Shown here: one piece after another, positions 17,375 to 24,739 of the stretch
Layout: every line of letters starts with the position of its first letter
Numbering within the stretch: the stretch's first letter is position 1
Source of the DNA: GBS-DC sp037442365
GTDB lineage: Bacteria > Armatimonadota > Fimbriimonadia > Fimbriimonadales > GBS-DC
Direction of reading: 5' to 3'
DNA: 64,000 bases
Assembly (NCBI GenBank): GCA_037442365.1
Contig: JBBIQK010000007.1
Span: 1-64,000, forward strand
Translations under genes and position numbers: made by a program
Notes under the pieces: generated by a model
What the model saw: only the letters and a program-made list of their open reading frames with translations
The model's database searches: none
What the model was told of the DNA's origin: nothing

Positions 17375-17998
17375 ATGGAACGGGCGTTGGCGATGGATAA
17401 CCTGTACGCTGGAGCGGTAGACCGCACGCTCACCGACGAGCAACTCGCAGCGAAGGCGCGCGAGGGCGACGCTGCCGCGATGGAGGAACTCTACCTGCGC
17501 TATCGGCAGCCTGTGTTCCGAATCGTGTACCGCTCCACGCGCAACACCGACGAGGCGGAAGACATCGTGCAGGATGTGTTCCTGAAGGCGTTTGAACGCC
17601 TGCACACCTTCCGCGAGCAGAGTCGGTTCAGCACATGGCTGATGCGCATCGCGCTGAACCTATGTACCGACCGCGCGCGCATGCGCCAGCGCCGACAGGA
17701 GCTGCTGGAGCGCGAGGCGGAGCATAAACTGGCGTGGAGCCATCCCGAATCGCCCGACCCGATGGAGACCGTGCAGGAGAATGCGTTCAACGAGGCGTTT
17801 TATACCGCGCTGCGCCAGCTGCCCGACCACCATCGGCAGCTGATTGTGCTGCGCGATCTGGAAGAGATGGACTACGAGGAGATTGCCCGCATTCTGGGCA
17901 CGAGCGTCGGCGCGGTGAAGCTGCGGGTGATGCGCGCCCGACGCGCGTTCAAAGTAAAGCTGGAACCGCTGCTGAAAGCGATTGGAGCCTTAGAATGA
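17375..17998 (+). CDS. ECF-family RNA polymerase sigma factor
   Basis: 207 aa. Sigma region 2: LYLRYRQPVFRIVYRSTRNTD followed by EAEDIVQDVFLKAF; region 4: LRQLPDHHRQLIVLRDLEEM and EEIARILGTSVGAVKLRVMR with its helix-turn-helix. ECF factors direct RNA polymerase to stress- or envelope-linked promoters. It overlaps the anti-sigma gene by 4 bases (ATGA). A GTG one codon earlier and an ATG at 17393 are alternative starts. No promoter was seen in the 15 bases after tilS, so it may be transcribed with tilS. Confidence 0.9.
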   Translation: MERALAMDNLYAGAVDRTLTDEQLAAKAREGDAAAMEELYLRYRQPVFRIVYRSTRNTDEAEDIVQDVFLKAFERLHTFREQSRFSTWLMRIALNLCTDRARMRQRRQELLEREAEHKLAWSHPESPDPMETVQENAFNEAFYTALRQLPDHHRQLIVLRDLEEMDYEEIARILGTSVGAVKLRVMRARRAFKVKLEPLLKAIGALE

Positions 17999-18828
17999 GA
18001 CGCCCTTGTCGTGAGCTGGAACGACACATCGAGCGCGGAGCGGAGCATCTGCCCGACGCCCTGTGGGCGCATTTGACGGCGTGCGCCCGATGTCAGCGTG
18101 CGTGGCGACTGCACGAGGCGTACCGCCGCGCCCTGCAGGCAGCTCGGCGCGAGCCGACGCCCGCATGTGAGTTGCCCTGGTCGCGCGTGCAGGCGCGGCT
18201 CGCGGCGCGCGCCGTGCGTCAGAAACCTGCGCGATGGCTAAGCCCTGCGCTGGCGTGGGGGACGGCAGTCGTTGTCGTGCTAGCGATAGGCGCGGCGCTA
18301 CTGTTCCCAACGATGACGCAGTCGCGCGGCGGGACGCACGCATGGGCGACTCACGAGCGTCTTGTGCCTGCGCCTGCAGACATGGCGCGCCACGAGGCGC
18401 TGGACGCAGATGCCCCCGCACAGGCGGTAGTCCGCGCCGAAAACGCGCCTCGTGCGCCCGCAACGACCATCGTGGCGCAGGCGACGCCTCGCAGGCACGA
18501 ATCTGCACGCCTGCAGTCGCCTGCGGCAGAGTCGCTGTCGCCCCTGCGTGCAAAAGGCACTATGTCAGGAGCAGCGCGCGCCACCGAATCAATGCCCATC
18601 ACAGAGGCTTATCGGGTTCCTCACGAGGAGACACGCGCTCTGATGGGGGAGGCAACGGGAATGTCCCCGCCCGATTTCGGATACGAGCAGGTGTTCACCA
18701 TCGCCAGCCTACCGCTCACGCCTTTCGGCGTGGGCGACCAGGCGACAAGCGTGGAATATTTGCCCATTCGTTATGGTACATCATCGTATGAGGGTTCCCA
18801 TCATGAGGCAGTTATTGGCTCTTTTTAG
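17995..18828 (+). CDS. Zinc-binding anti-sigma factor, membrane anchored
   Basis: 277 aa. The N-terminal ZAS-type zinc motif is H26-x3-C30-x2-C33 (AHLTACARC). One transmembrane helix (AWGTAVVVVLAIGAALLFP, around residue 90-108) is followed by a long Ala/Pro-rich, probably periplasmic, tail of about 165 residues with no recognised domain. The start overlaps the sigma gene stop (ATGA), so translation is coupled and stoichiometric. The protein should hold the preceding sigma factor at the membrane until released. The HtrA-like gene begins inside its 3' end. Confidence 0.85.
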   Translation: MRRPCRELERHIERGAEHLPDALWAHLTACARCQRAWRLHEAYRRALQAARREPTPACELPWSRVQARLAARAVRQKPARWLSPALAWGTAVVVVLAIGAALLFPTMTQSRGGTHAWATHERLVPAPADMARHEALDADAPAQAVVRAENAPRAPATTIVAQATPRRHESARLQSPAAESLSPLRAKGTMSGAARATESMPITEAYRVPHEETRALMGEATGMSPPDFGYEQVFTIASLPLTPFGVGDQATSVEYLPIRYGTSSYEGSHHEAVIGSF

Positions 18829-19768
18829 TGTGTGCTGGTGTGTGCTGGGTCTGACGCAGCAACCCTCGCTGCTGGAGCGCACGGGGCAGGAGGTGAGCCT
18901 CGTGGTCGAGCGCGCGCGCCCTGCCGTTGTGACGGTCGAGGCGCGGGTGGGCGGCAGGCTGGTGCGCAGCAGCGGGTTCGTCATCGACTCGGCAGGCTTT
19001 GTGGTGTGCGCGGCGGAGGGCGTGCGCGCCCAGCCGCAGGTCGCGCTCTACCTGCCTGAGGGCGAGGCGGTACCCGCGCGCGTCGTCAGCGTGGATAACA
19101 TCACGGGCATCGCCCTGCTGCGCACAGAGGGCAGTACGCGCCTGCCATCCCTGAGCTGGGGCAGCTCCGAACGGCTCGCGCTTGGCTCGCCGCTGATTCT
19201 GATTGGCAATCGCAGCGGACTGGAGGGCAGCGTCACGGTCGGCACGCTGGGCGGCAAAGACCGTGTGGGCGTGCGACGCGACAATCAGCGCGTGGTGTTG
19301 CTCCTGCAGTTCAACGGCACGGTCGGTTCGGGCGAGCCGGGCGCGCCGCTGCTCGACTCGCAGGGGCGCGTGGTCGGCGTGATGGTGGGCGAACTCGCGT
19401 CGGTGGAGGGCGCGCCGGTGTCGCCTGTGGCGGTGGTCGGCTTCGCCGTGCCGTCTGAGATTGCCCAGCGCGTGGCGACCGACCTGCGCACGAAAGGGCG
19501 TGCGGAACACGCATGGCTGGGCGTCGACTATCAGGGGTTGCCAAGCGGCGTCGTCGTGCGCCGCGTGGCGGCGGGCAGCCCCGCCCAGCAGGCAGGCGTG
19601 CAGGTGGGTGACCTCATCGTGCAATACAACGAGAAGCCCATCCGCACCGCGTCCGACCTCACACGCGAACTCTACTTCGCCCGACCCAACCAGCGGATTA
19701 CGCTGACCGTGATGCGTGAAGGGCAACAGGCGCGTCTGACCATCACGCTGGGTGTGCAGTCGCTGTGA
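18803..19768 (+). CDS. HtrA-like PDZ protein lacking the catalytic triad
   Basis: 321 aa with a signal peptide (MRQLLALFSVCWCVLGLTQ). It has the trypsin-like fold of HtrA/DegP followed by one PDZ domain (WLGVDYQGLPSGVVVRRVAA, GVQVGDLIVQYN). All three catalytic positions are changed: the His site reads CAAEGV (Glu for His), the Asp site TGIALL (Gly for Asp), and the Ser site GEPGAPL (Pro for Ser). It is therefore probably a binding or sensing pseudoprotease. Start 18803 was preferred because GAGGG lies 8 bases upstream; ATGs at 18773 and 18788 are also in frame. It overlaps the anti-sigma gene, pointing to a joint role. Confidence 0.85.
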   Translation: MRQLLALFSVCWCVLGLTQQPSLLERTGQEVSLVVERARPAVVTVEARVGGRLVRSSGFVIDSAGFVVCAAEGVRAQPQVALYLPEGEAVPARVVSVDNITGIALLRTEGSTRLPSLSWGSSERLALGSPLILIGNRSGLEGSVTVGTLGGKDRVGVRRDNQRVVLLLQFNGTVGSGEPGAPLLDSQGRVVGVMVGELASVEGAPVSPVAVVGFAVPSEIAQRVATDLRTKGRAEHAWLGVDYQGLPSGVVVRRVAAGSPAQQAGVQVGDLIVQYNEKPIRTASDLTRELYFARPNQRITLTVMREGQQARLTITLGVQSL

Positions 19769-19769
19769 G

Positions 19770-21188
19770 CTACGCCGCCTGCGCAAGGCTATCCATCTGT
19801 AGCAGGCGCAGCTTGTTGCTGCCGTTCAGCGCGGCGAGTTTGTAGCACTCCGCCAGCGTCGGGTAGTTGAAGATAGCTTTCAAAAAGTAGTCCACCGTCG
19901 CGCGGAAGGCAATCGCCATCTGCCCGATGTGGATCAGCTCGGTTGCGCCCGTGCCGATGGCATGCACGCCAAGAATCTCGCGCGTCTGCTCGTGGATGAG
20001 CATCTTGAGCATGCCGTTCGTGTCGCCGAGCAGTTGCCCGCGCGCCGTCTCGCGGTAGTGCGCCACGCCGACCTCGTAGGGCACGCCCTCGCGCGTGAGT
20101 TGCTCCTCGCTCTTGCCGACCGTCGCGATTTCGGGGATGGTGTAGATGCCGTAGGGGAACAGGGGGCAGCTCTGCTCGACCGGCTCCCCGCAGGCGTGGC
20201 ATGCGGCGACGCGCCCCTGCTCCATCGAGGTGCTTGCCAGCGCGGGGAAGCCGACCACATCGCCCACAGCGTAGATGTGGGGGATGGCGGTCTGGAACCG
20301 CTCGTTCACCTGCAGGCGTCCGCGCGAGTCGGTCTCCAGCCCGATTTTTTCCAGCCCCAGCGTGGCGGTCGCGCCCTGCCTGCCGATGCAATACAGCAGC
20401 GCGTCCGCGCGCAGGTGCTTGCCGCTGGCTAAGGTCGCCTCCACCAGCCCGCACGGAAGCGTCTGCACCTGCTGTACCTGCTCCCCCAGACGCAGGGTGA
20501 TGTCCGCGGCGCGCATGTGGTACTGTAGAGCTTCGCTGACTTCGGCGTCCAGAAACTCCAGCAGGCGCGTGCGCGCCTCCACCAGAATCACGCGCACGCC
20601 CAGCAGGTTCATCATACAGGCGTACTCCACGCCGATGACCCCGCCGCCCACGATAATCAGCGTCTTCGGCAGACGCGGCAGGCGCAGGAACGAATCGCTG
20701 TCCACCACATGGCAGTCATCGAAGGGGATATGCGACGGGCGCGCGGGAACCGTGCCCACCGCCAGAATAATCGACTCCGCCCGCGCCAGTTCGTGACCCG
20801 ACGGCTGAATCACGCGCACGGTATGCTCATCCTCAAAGTAGGCGCTGCCCCACAGGAGCATCACGCCGTTTTTCTGCAGGTGTTCGTGCAGCACCGCCTG
20901 CTCGACGCGGATAATGTGCTGACACTGGGCGACCAGCTCCTGAATCGAGAGGGTTTGCGGCGCGGCGGGGAGGGCGTCGTGCGCGAACGCGCTGCGGCGT
21001 CCCGTGAGTTGCAGAATCGCTTCCCGCAGCGCCTTACTGGGGATGGTGCCTGTGTGCAGGCACACGCCGCCCAGATGGGTCTGCCGCTCGACGACGGCGA
21101 CGCTTCGCCCCAGCTTGGCGGCTTGAATGGCGGCGCGCTGACCCGCAGGACCGCTGCCAATCACCAGCACATCCACCTGCCGCATCAT
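19770..21188 (-). CDS. Soluble NAD(P) transhydrogenase-like flavoprotein (SthA type)
   Basis: 472 aa pyridine nucleotide-disulphide oxidoreductase fold: FAD motif VIGSGPAGQRAAIQAAKLG at the N-terminus, NAD(P) motif IIVGGGVIGVEYA in the middle and a C-terminal dimerisation domain. The active-site segment reads GGVCLHTGTIPSKALRE: only one Cys, with Thr where lipoamide dehydrogenases have the second. That pattern fits the energy-independent transhydrogenase SthA rather than a disulphide reductase. It would interconvert NADPH and NADH in the cytosol. A second ATG follows the first. It converges with the HtrA-like gene with one base between. Confidence 0.85.
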   Translation of the reverse strand: MMRQVDVLVIGSGPAGQRAAIQAAKLGRSVAVVERQTHLGGVCLHTGTIPSKALREAILQLTGRRSAFAHDALPAAPQTLSIQELVAQCQHIIRVEQAVLHEHLQKNGVMLLWGSAYFEDEHTVRVIQPSGHELARAESIILAVGTVPARPSHIPFDDCHVVDSDSFLRLPRLPKTLIIVGGGVIGVEYACMMNLLGVRVILVEARTRLLEFLDAEVSEALQYHMRAADITLRLGEQVQQVQTLPCGLVEATLASGKHLRADALLYCIGRQGATATLGLEKIGLETDSRGRLQVNERFQTAIPHIYAVGDVVGFPALASTSMEQGRVAACHACGEPVEQSCPLFPYGIYTIPEIATVGKSEEQLTREGVPYEVGVAHYRETARGQLLGDTNGMLKMLIHEQTREILGVHAIGTGATELIHIGQMAIAFRATVDYFLKAIFNYPTLAECYKLAALNGSNKLRLLQMDSLAQAA

Positions 21189-21270
21189 GGGGCTTATTCC
21201 ACATGCAGCGATTCAAAAGACACCCCCCGAACGACAGTATTCAGGGGGTAGGACGGAAGGGAAAGAACAC

Positions 21271-21513
21271 TTAGCGTCCGCCTTTGCCTGGAGGCGTTGG
21301 CAAGCCGCTCGCAGGCTGCGCGGGCTGCGGCGCATAGCCGCCGTAGCCGCCTCCCGGACCCGAAACCGTGCCAGGCGGCGGCTCCGTCGGACGCGGACCG
21401 TTCGGATCAATCTCAATAAAATCGCTCCGAGGCCCGCTCATCGACTGCCAGGCAAACACACCCAGCGCAAGCAGAACAACCGCAATCAGCACATAAATCA
21501 GGGGTTTGTTCAT
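21271..21513 (-). CDS. Small single-pass membrane protein downstream of a prepilin
   Basis: 80 aa: an N-terminal transmembrane helix (LIYVLIAVVLLALGVFAW) and a Pro/Gly-rich tail ending in GKGGR. It begins 8 bases after the prepilin gene stop, with GAGGTGAG upstream. The gene pair has a second copy at 38363-39576 with a similar helix and a Gly/Arg-rich end, so the association is conserved even though the tails differ. Function unknown; perhaps a partner of the pilin-like protein. Confidence 0.75.
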   Translation of the reverse strand: MNKPLIYVLIAVVLLALGVFAWQSMSGPRSDFIEIDPNGPRPTEPPPGTVSGPGGGYGGYAPQPAQPASGLPTPPGKGGR

Positions 21514-21521
21514 CGCTCACC

Positions 21522-22397
21522 TCACTGCTGACCGCCCCAGACATAAGCGTTGGGATCGGTAATCGCGTAGGTCGCCGGGTTGACCCCCGCCAGCAGGTCA
21601 TACGGATGGCGCACCGCCTTCACATGCCCATCGACCCACGCCACCGTTGCGATGCCGCTGTGATGCGGGAACTGCGGACCGCTCTGCACCAGTCGCTGGC
21701 GGTTATGCCATGGCCATGTACCGCCGTACTTGCGCCAGTAGTTCGTGCCGCCCGGCTGCTCGTTGATCGCCCAACCACCGAACCAGTAGGCAGCGTTGGA
21801 TCCCACATAGCTGGGCGCCTCCACGAACCAGTTGCCGCCGCCCTGACCTTCGCCTGCACTGTTGGCGTCCCATACGCTATCCACCAGCATCACCGTACCT
21901 GCAGGGCGGTAAACGCCCGCCAGAGAAATCCCTCTGTGCTTGGCGTTGCTGTCCATCGGGCTGAGATAGAGGTGATTGTAGCCCAGATTGGTCTTGATGC
22001 CATAGCAGTAGGAGACATCGTTGCCGACGCTGCACCACGTTTCAATCAGGACACTGTCGTTCGCCTGCGGGTCGGACGGGCAGCGGAACACCTGCCAGTT
22101 TTTGACATACGACTGTACCAGCTGCGGCCATACGCGGTCGCCCTGGTTCGGGTCGTAGGTCACAAAGAAGCTCGCGGGCGAAGTCATCAGGGGCACCATC
22201 GTCTCGTCGTAGTCCTGAATATACATCAGAACCGCCTTGACGCCCTGATTGAAGTTGCTAATGCACGAGGTCTTGCGGGCGCTTTCACGCGCCTGTGCAA
22301 ACACAGGGAACAGGATTGCCGCCAAAATGGCGATGATCGCAATTACGACCAGCAACTCAATAAGCGTGAAACCTGCCTTCAGATGCTTCTTACGCAT
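21522..22397 (-). CDS. Type IV prepilin-like protein with H-x9-DG motif
   Basis: 291 aa. After a short basic leader (MRKKHLKAG) comes the cleavage/methylation motif FTLIELLVVIAIIAILAAIL, then FPVFAQARESARKT. The C-terminal half has HSGIATVAWVDGH (H-x9-DG), typical of the large prepilin-associated family abundant in Planctomycetota and Armatimonadota. These are probably minor pseudopilins at the cell surface; the exact function is unknown. TATAAT at 22404-22409 lies 6 bases before the ATG, so the mRNA is leaderless. It is followed by the small membrane protein gene. Confidence 0.88.
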   Translation of the reverse strand: MRKKHLKAGFTLIELLVVIAIIAILAAILFPVFAQARESARKTSCISNFNQGVKAVLMYIQDYDETMVPLMTSPASFFVTYDPNQGDRVWPQLVQSYVKNWQVFRCPSDPQANDSVLIETWCSVGNDVSYCYGIKTNLGYNHLYLSPMDSNAKHRGISLAGVYRPAGTVMLVDSVWDANSAGEGQGGGNWFVEAPSYVGSNAAYWFGGWAINEQPGGTNYWRKYGGTWPWHNRQRLVQSGPQFPHHSGIATVAWVDGHVKAVRHPYDLLAGVNPATYAITDPNAYVWGGQQ

Positions 22398-22403
22398 AAT
22401 GGG

Positions 22404-22409
22404 ATTATA
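22404..22409 (-). promoter_or_regulatory. -10 box of the prepilin gene
   Basis: CTATAAT ends 6 bases before the ATG at 22397. Confidence 0.6.
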
Positions 22410-22475
22410 GACGATGGGCGCAGATTTTTGTTCCCCGCACGCTCCGCAAAAGTGTCGGTTTTGACGCCAAACGGG

Positions 22476-22481
22476 TACAAT
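22476..22481 (+). promoter_or_regulatory. Extended -10 box of efp
   Basis: GGTACAAT with AAGGAGG at 22492-22498 and ATG at 22505, so this gene has a short leader. Confidence 0.6.
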
Positions 22482-22504
22482 CACTGTGGTTAAGGAGGCA
22501 AGGT

Positions 22505-23077
22505 ATGGTAGACACGAGCGATTTCCGCAGTGGGCTGAACATTATCTTAGACGACGAAATCCATACGATTCTGGAGTACCAGCAGTCGCATCAGGGGCGC
22601 GGGAGCGCGATTGTGCGGGCGCGCCTGAAACGCCTGCGCGACGGCGCGATTTTCGAGCGCACCTTCAAATCGGGCGAACGCTTCCCGCAGGCGTATCTGG
22701 AGCGCAAGCAGATGCAGACCCTCTATCGCGACGGCGACGAGTGGGTCGTGATGGATTCGTACACCTTCGACCAGATTCATGTGCCCGCGTCGCAGTTTGG
22801 CGACGGCGCGAAGTTCCTCAAAGACGGCATGGAGGTCTATCTGCTCTACTTCAACGAGCAGATTGTGGGGGCGGATGTGCCTGACTTTGTGGAACTAACG
22901 GTGGCGGAGACGGACCCGAACTTTCGGGGCGACACGGCGTCGGGCGGCTCCAAGCCCGCGACGCTCGAAACAGGCGCGGTTGTGCAAGTGCCGTTCCATA
23001 TCGAGGTCGGCGATGTGCTGAAGGTGAACACGCGCGAGGGCGTCTATGTCGAGCGCGTGCGCAAGGGCGGCGGCTAA
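22505..23077 (+). CDS. efp: Elongation factor P
   Basis: 190 aa, three beta-barrel domains. EF-P helps the ribosome through polyproline stretches. The N-terminal loop that carries the modification reads HQGRGSA with Arg at position 32, the position that is rhamnosylated in Pseudomonas and Neisseria; Escherichia has Lys34 instead. Conserved stretches FERTFKSGERF and FHIEVGDVLKVNTREGVYVERV are present. AAGGAGG supports the start. The gene converges on a histidine kinase with a 4-bp overlap of stop codons. Confidence 0.95.
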   Translation: MVDTSDFRSGLNIILDDEIHTILEYQQSHQGRGSAIVRARLKRLRDGAIFERTFKSGERFPQAYLERKQMQTLYRDGDEWVVMDSYTFDQIHVPASQFGDGAKFLKDGMEVYLLYFNEQIVGADVPDFVELTVAETDPNFRGDTASGGSKPATLETGAVVQVPFHIEVGDVLKVNTREGVYVERVRKGGG

Positions 23078-24606
23078 TCGCCCGTGAGAATCCGCCGCAC
23101 CTTCGCCGAGAGCTGCGCCATCGTGAACGGCTTGGCGAGGAACTCGACGCCCGGCTTGACCTCGCCGCGCTCGATAACCGTGTTTTCGGTGTAGCCCGAC
23201 ACGAAGAGCGTCTTCATGGTAGGGTGCATCACGCTGAGCGCGCGCGCCAGCTCGCCGCCGCGCATCTCGGGCAGCACCACATCGGTGATGAGCAAATCGG
23301 GCGCATGCGCAGCGGCAATCTGGAACGCCTCCTGCGGGCGGCTCGCTTCCAGTACCGTACAGCCCAGCGCGCGCAGCATTTCGCGCATCGTGTGGCGCAC
23401 CTCGTCATTATCCTCAACGATTAACACGACGCCGCTGCCGGGTTGCGTGGGAGTTTCCGCAGGATGCGCCCGCAGCGGCTCCGTAGCCTCGTACACGCGC
23501 GGCAGGTAGATTTTGAAGGTCGTGCCTTTGCCCGGCTCGCTGTAGACCCAAATGTGCCCGCGCGCCTGATTGATAATCCCATGCACGGTCGCCAGCCCCA
23601 GCCCGACGCCGCCCGCGCGCCCCGTATAGAACGGCTCGAAGATGTGGGGGAGGTGTTCAGGGGCGATTCCTTCGCCCGTGTCGGTGATGCTGATCAGCAC
23701 ATACTCGCCCGGTTGCACGCCCCAGTGCTGGCTGGCGTAGGTTTCATCCAGCGCCACATTCTGCGTCTCTACCGTGAGCTTGCCCCCGTTGGGCATCGCC
23801 TGTCGCGCGTTCGAGGTCAGATTGACCAGTACTTGCTCCAGTTGCACGGGGTCGGCGCGCACGGCTCCCGTCCGTTCATCCAGCAGGCATTCGAGCTGGA
23901 CATCTTCGCCCAGCACGCGCTGCAGGAAGGGTGTGAGCTGTTGCAGGTGTTCGTTCACGCTCATCGCCTGGGGCGCAATCACGCGCCGCCGCGCGAAGGC
24001 AAGCAACTGGCTCACCAGCTGGCTGGCGCGCTCAACCGCCTGCAGAATCTGCAGCAGATGGGCGCGGGCAGGCGCGTCCTCGGCAAGCTGGAGTAGCGCC
24101 AGCTCCGTGAACCCGCTGATCGCCGCCAGCATGTTGTTGAAATCGTGCGCAATCCCGCCTGCCAGTCGCCCGATGCTCTCCATGCGCGTCGCCTGTTCCA
24201 CCTGTTCCTGCAATCGTTGAATCTCGGTGATGTCCACTGCCAAGCCCAGCACGCCGTCGACCGCGCCGTCCGCACTGCGCAACGGCTCCAGGCGCGTCTG
24301 ATAGAGACGCTTGCCCCACTGAAACTCGTACTCGACCGACTCGCCCTGCAGGGCGCGCCGATGGTAGTGAATGACCGCAAATTCGGGGTCAGAGGTCTGG
24401 AAGTAGTCCATCAGCGAGGTTCCGAGCAGCTCATTTTCTCGCAGTCCCAGCGCGCGTAGCCCTGCGCCCAGCGACGAGGTGAAGCGCAAATCGCGGTCTA
24501 CCGTCCACATAATGGCGGGGAGCTGCCCCAGAATCAGGCGCAGGCGCTGATCTGAAGTCGGCTCAGGCGCACCGTCTGACGGTTTCGGTTGGTTGTCCAC
24601 ATTCAT
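23074..24606 (-). CDS. Hybrid sensor histidine kinase/response regulator, cytoplasmic
   Basis: 510 aa from the chosen ATG (AAGGAG upstream; 14 extra in-frame codons before it are rejected). Order: PAS (about 25-135), dimerisation/phosphoacceptor domain with GRLAGGIAHDFNNMLAA, ATPase domain with the N box NLTSNARQAM, TDTGEGI and GLGLATV, then a REC domain with VLIVEDNDE, phospho-acceptor Asp in LLITDVVLPEM and the conserved Lys in FLAKPF. No transmembrane helix, so it senses an internal signal. The attached receiver may act as a relay or be followed by an unlinked output. The signal is unknown. Confidence 0.9.
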   Translation of the reverse strand: MNVDNQPKPSDGAPEPTSDQRLRLILGQLPAIMWTVDRDLRFTSSLGAGLRALGLRENELLGTSLMDYFQTSDPEFAVIHYHRRALQGESVEYEFQWGKRLYQTRLEPLRSADGAVDGVLGLAVDITEIQRLQEQVEQATRMESIGRLAGGIAHDFNNMLAAISGFTELALLQLAEDAPARAHLLQILQAVERASQLVSQLLAFARRRVIAPQAMSVNEHLQQLTPFLQRVLGEDVQLECLLDERTGAVRADPVQLEQVLVNLTSNARQAMPNGGKLTVETQNVALDETYASQHWGVQPGEYVLISITDTGEGIAPEHLPHIFEPFYTGRAGGVGLGLATVHGIINQARGHIWVYSEPGKGTTFKIYLPRVYEATEPLRAHPAETPTQPGSGVVLIVEDNDEVRHTMREMLRALGCTVLEASRPQEAFQIAAAHAPDLLITDVVLPEMRGGELARALSVMHPTMKTLFVSGYTENTVIERGEVKPGVEFLAKPFTMAQLSAKVRRILTGD

Positions 24607-24652
24607 CTCCTTGCGCCTCAGCCCAGAACCGCGCGAGAGGGGGCGCAACGGT

Positions 24653-24658
24653 ATAGTA
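24653..24658 (-). promoter_or_regulatory. Possible -10 box of the hybrid kinase gene
   Basis: GGTACTAT on the minus strand, about 46 bases before the ATG at 24606. Confidence 0.4.
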
Positions 24659-24716
24659 CCTGATTTTTATTTTTTGCAGAACATTACACGCCCTTGCGAG
24701 TCTATGTAAAGCGAGG

Positions 24717-24722
24717 TACAAT
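24717..24722 (+). promoter_or_regulatory. Extended -10 box of the M28 peptidase gene
   Basis: GGTACAAT, 17 bases before the ATG at 24740, with a short GAGGTG (24729-24734) between. Confidence 0.55.
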
Positions 24723-24739
24723 CCTATCGAGGTGCTGCT

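Noticed and set aside
22461..22466. TTGACG as the -35 box of efp
   Set aside because: Only 9 bases separate it from the TACAAT box, too short for a sigma-70 promoter.
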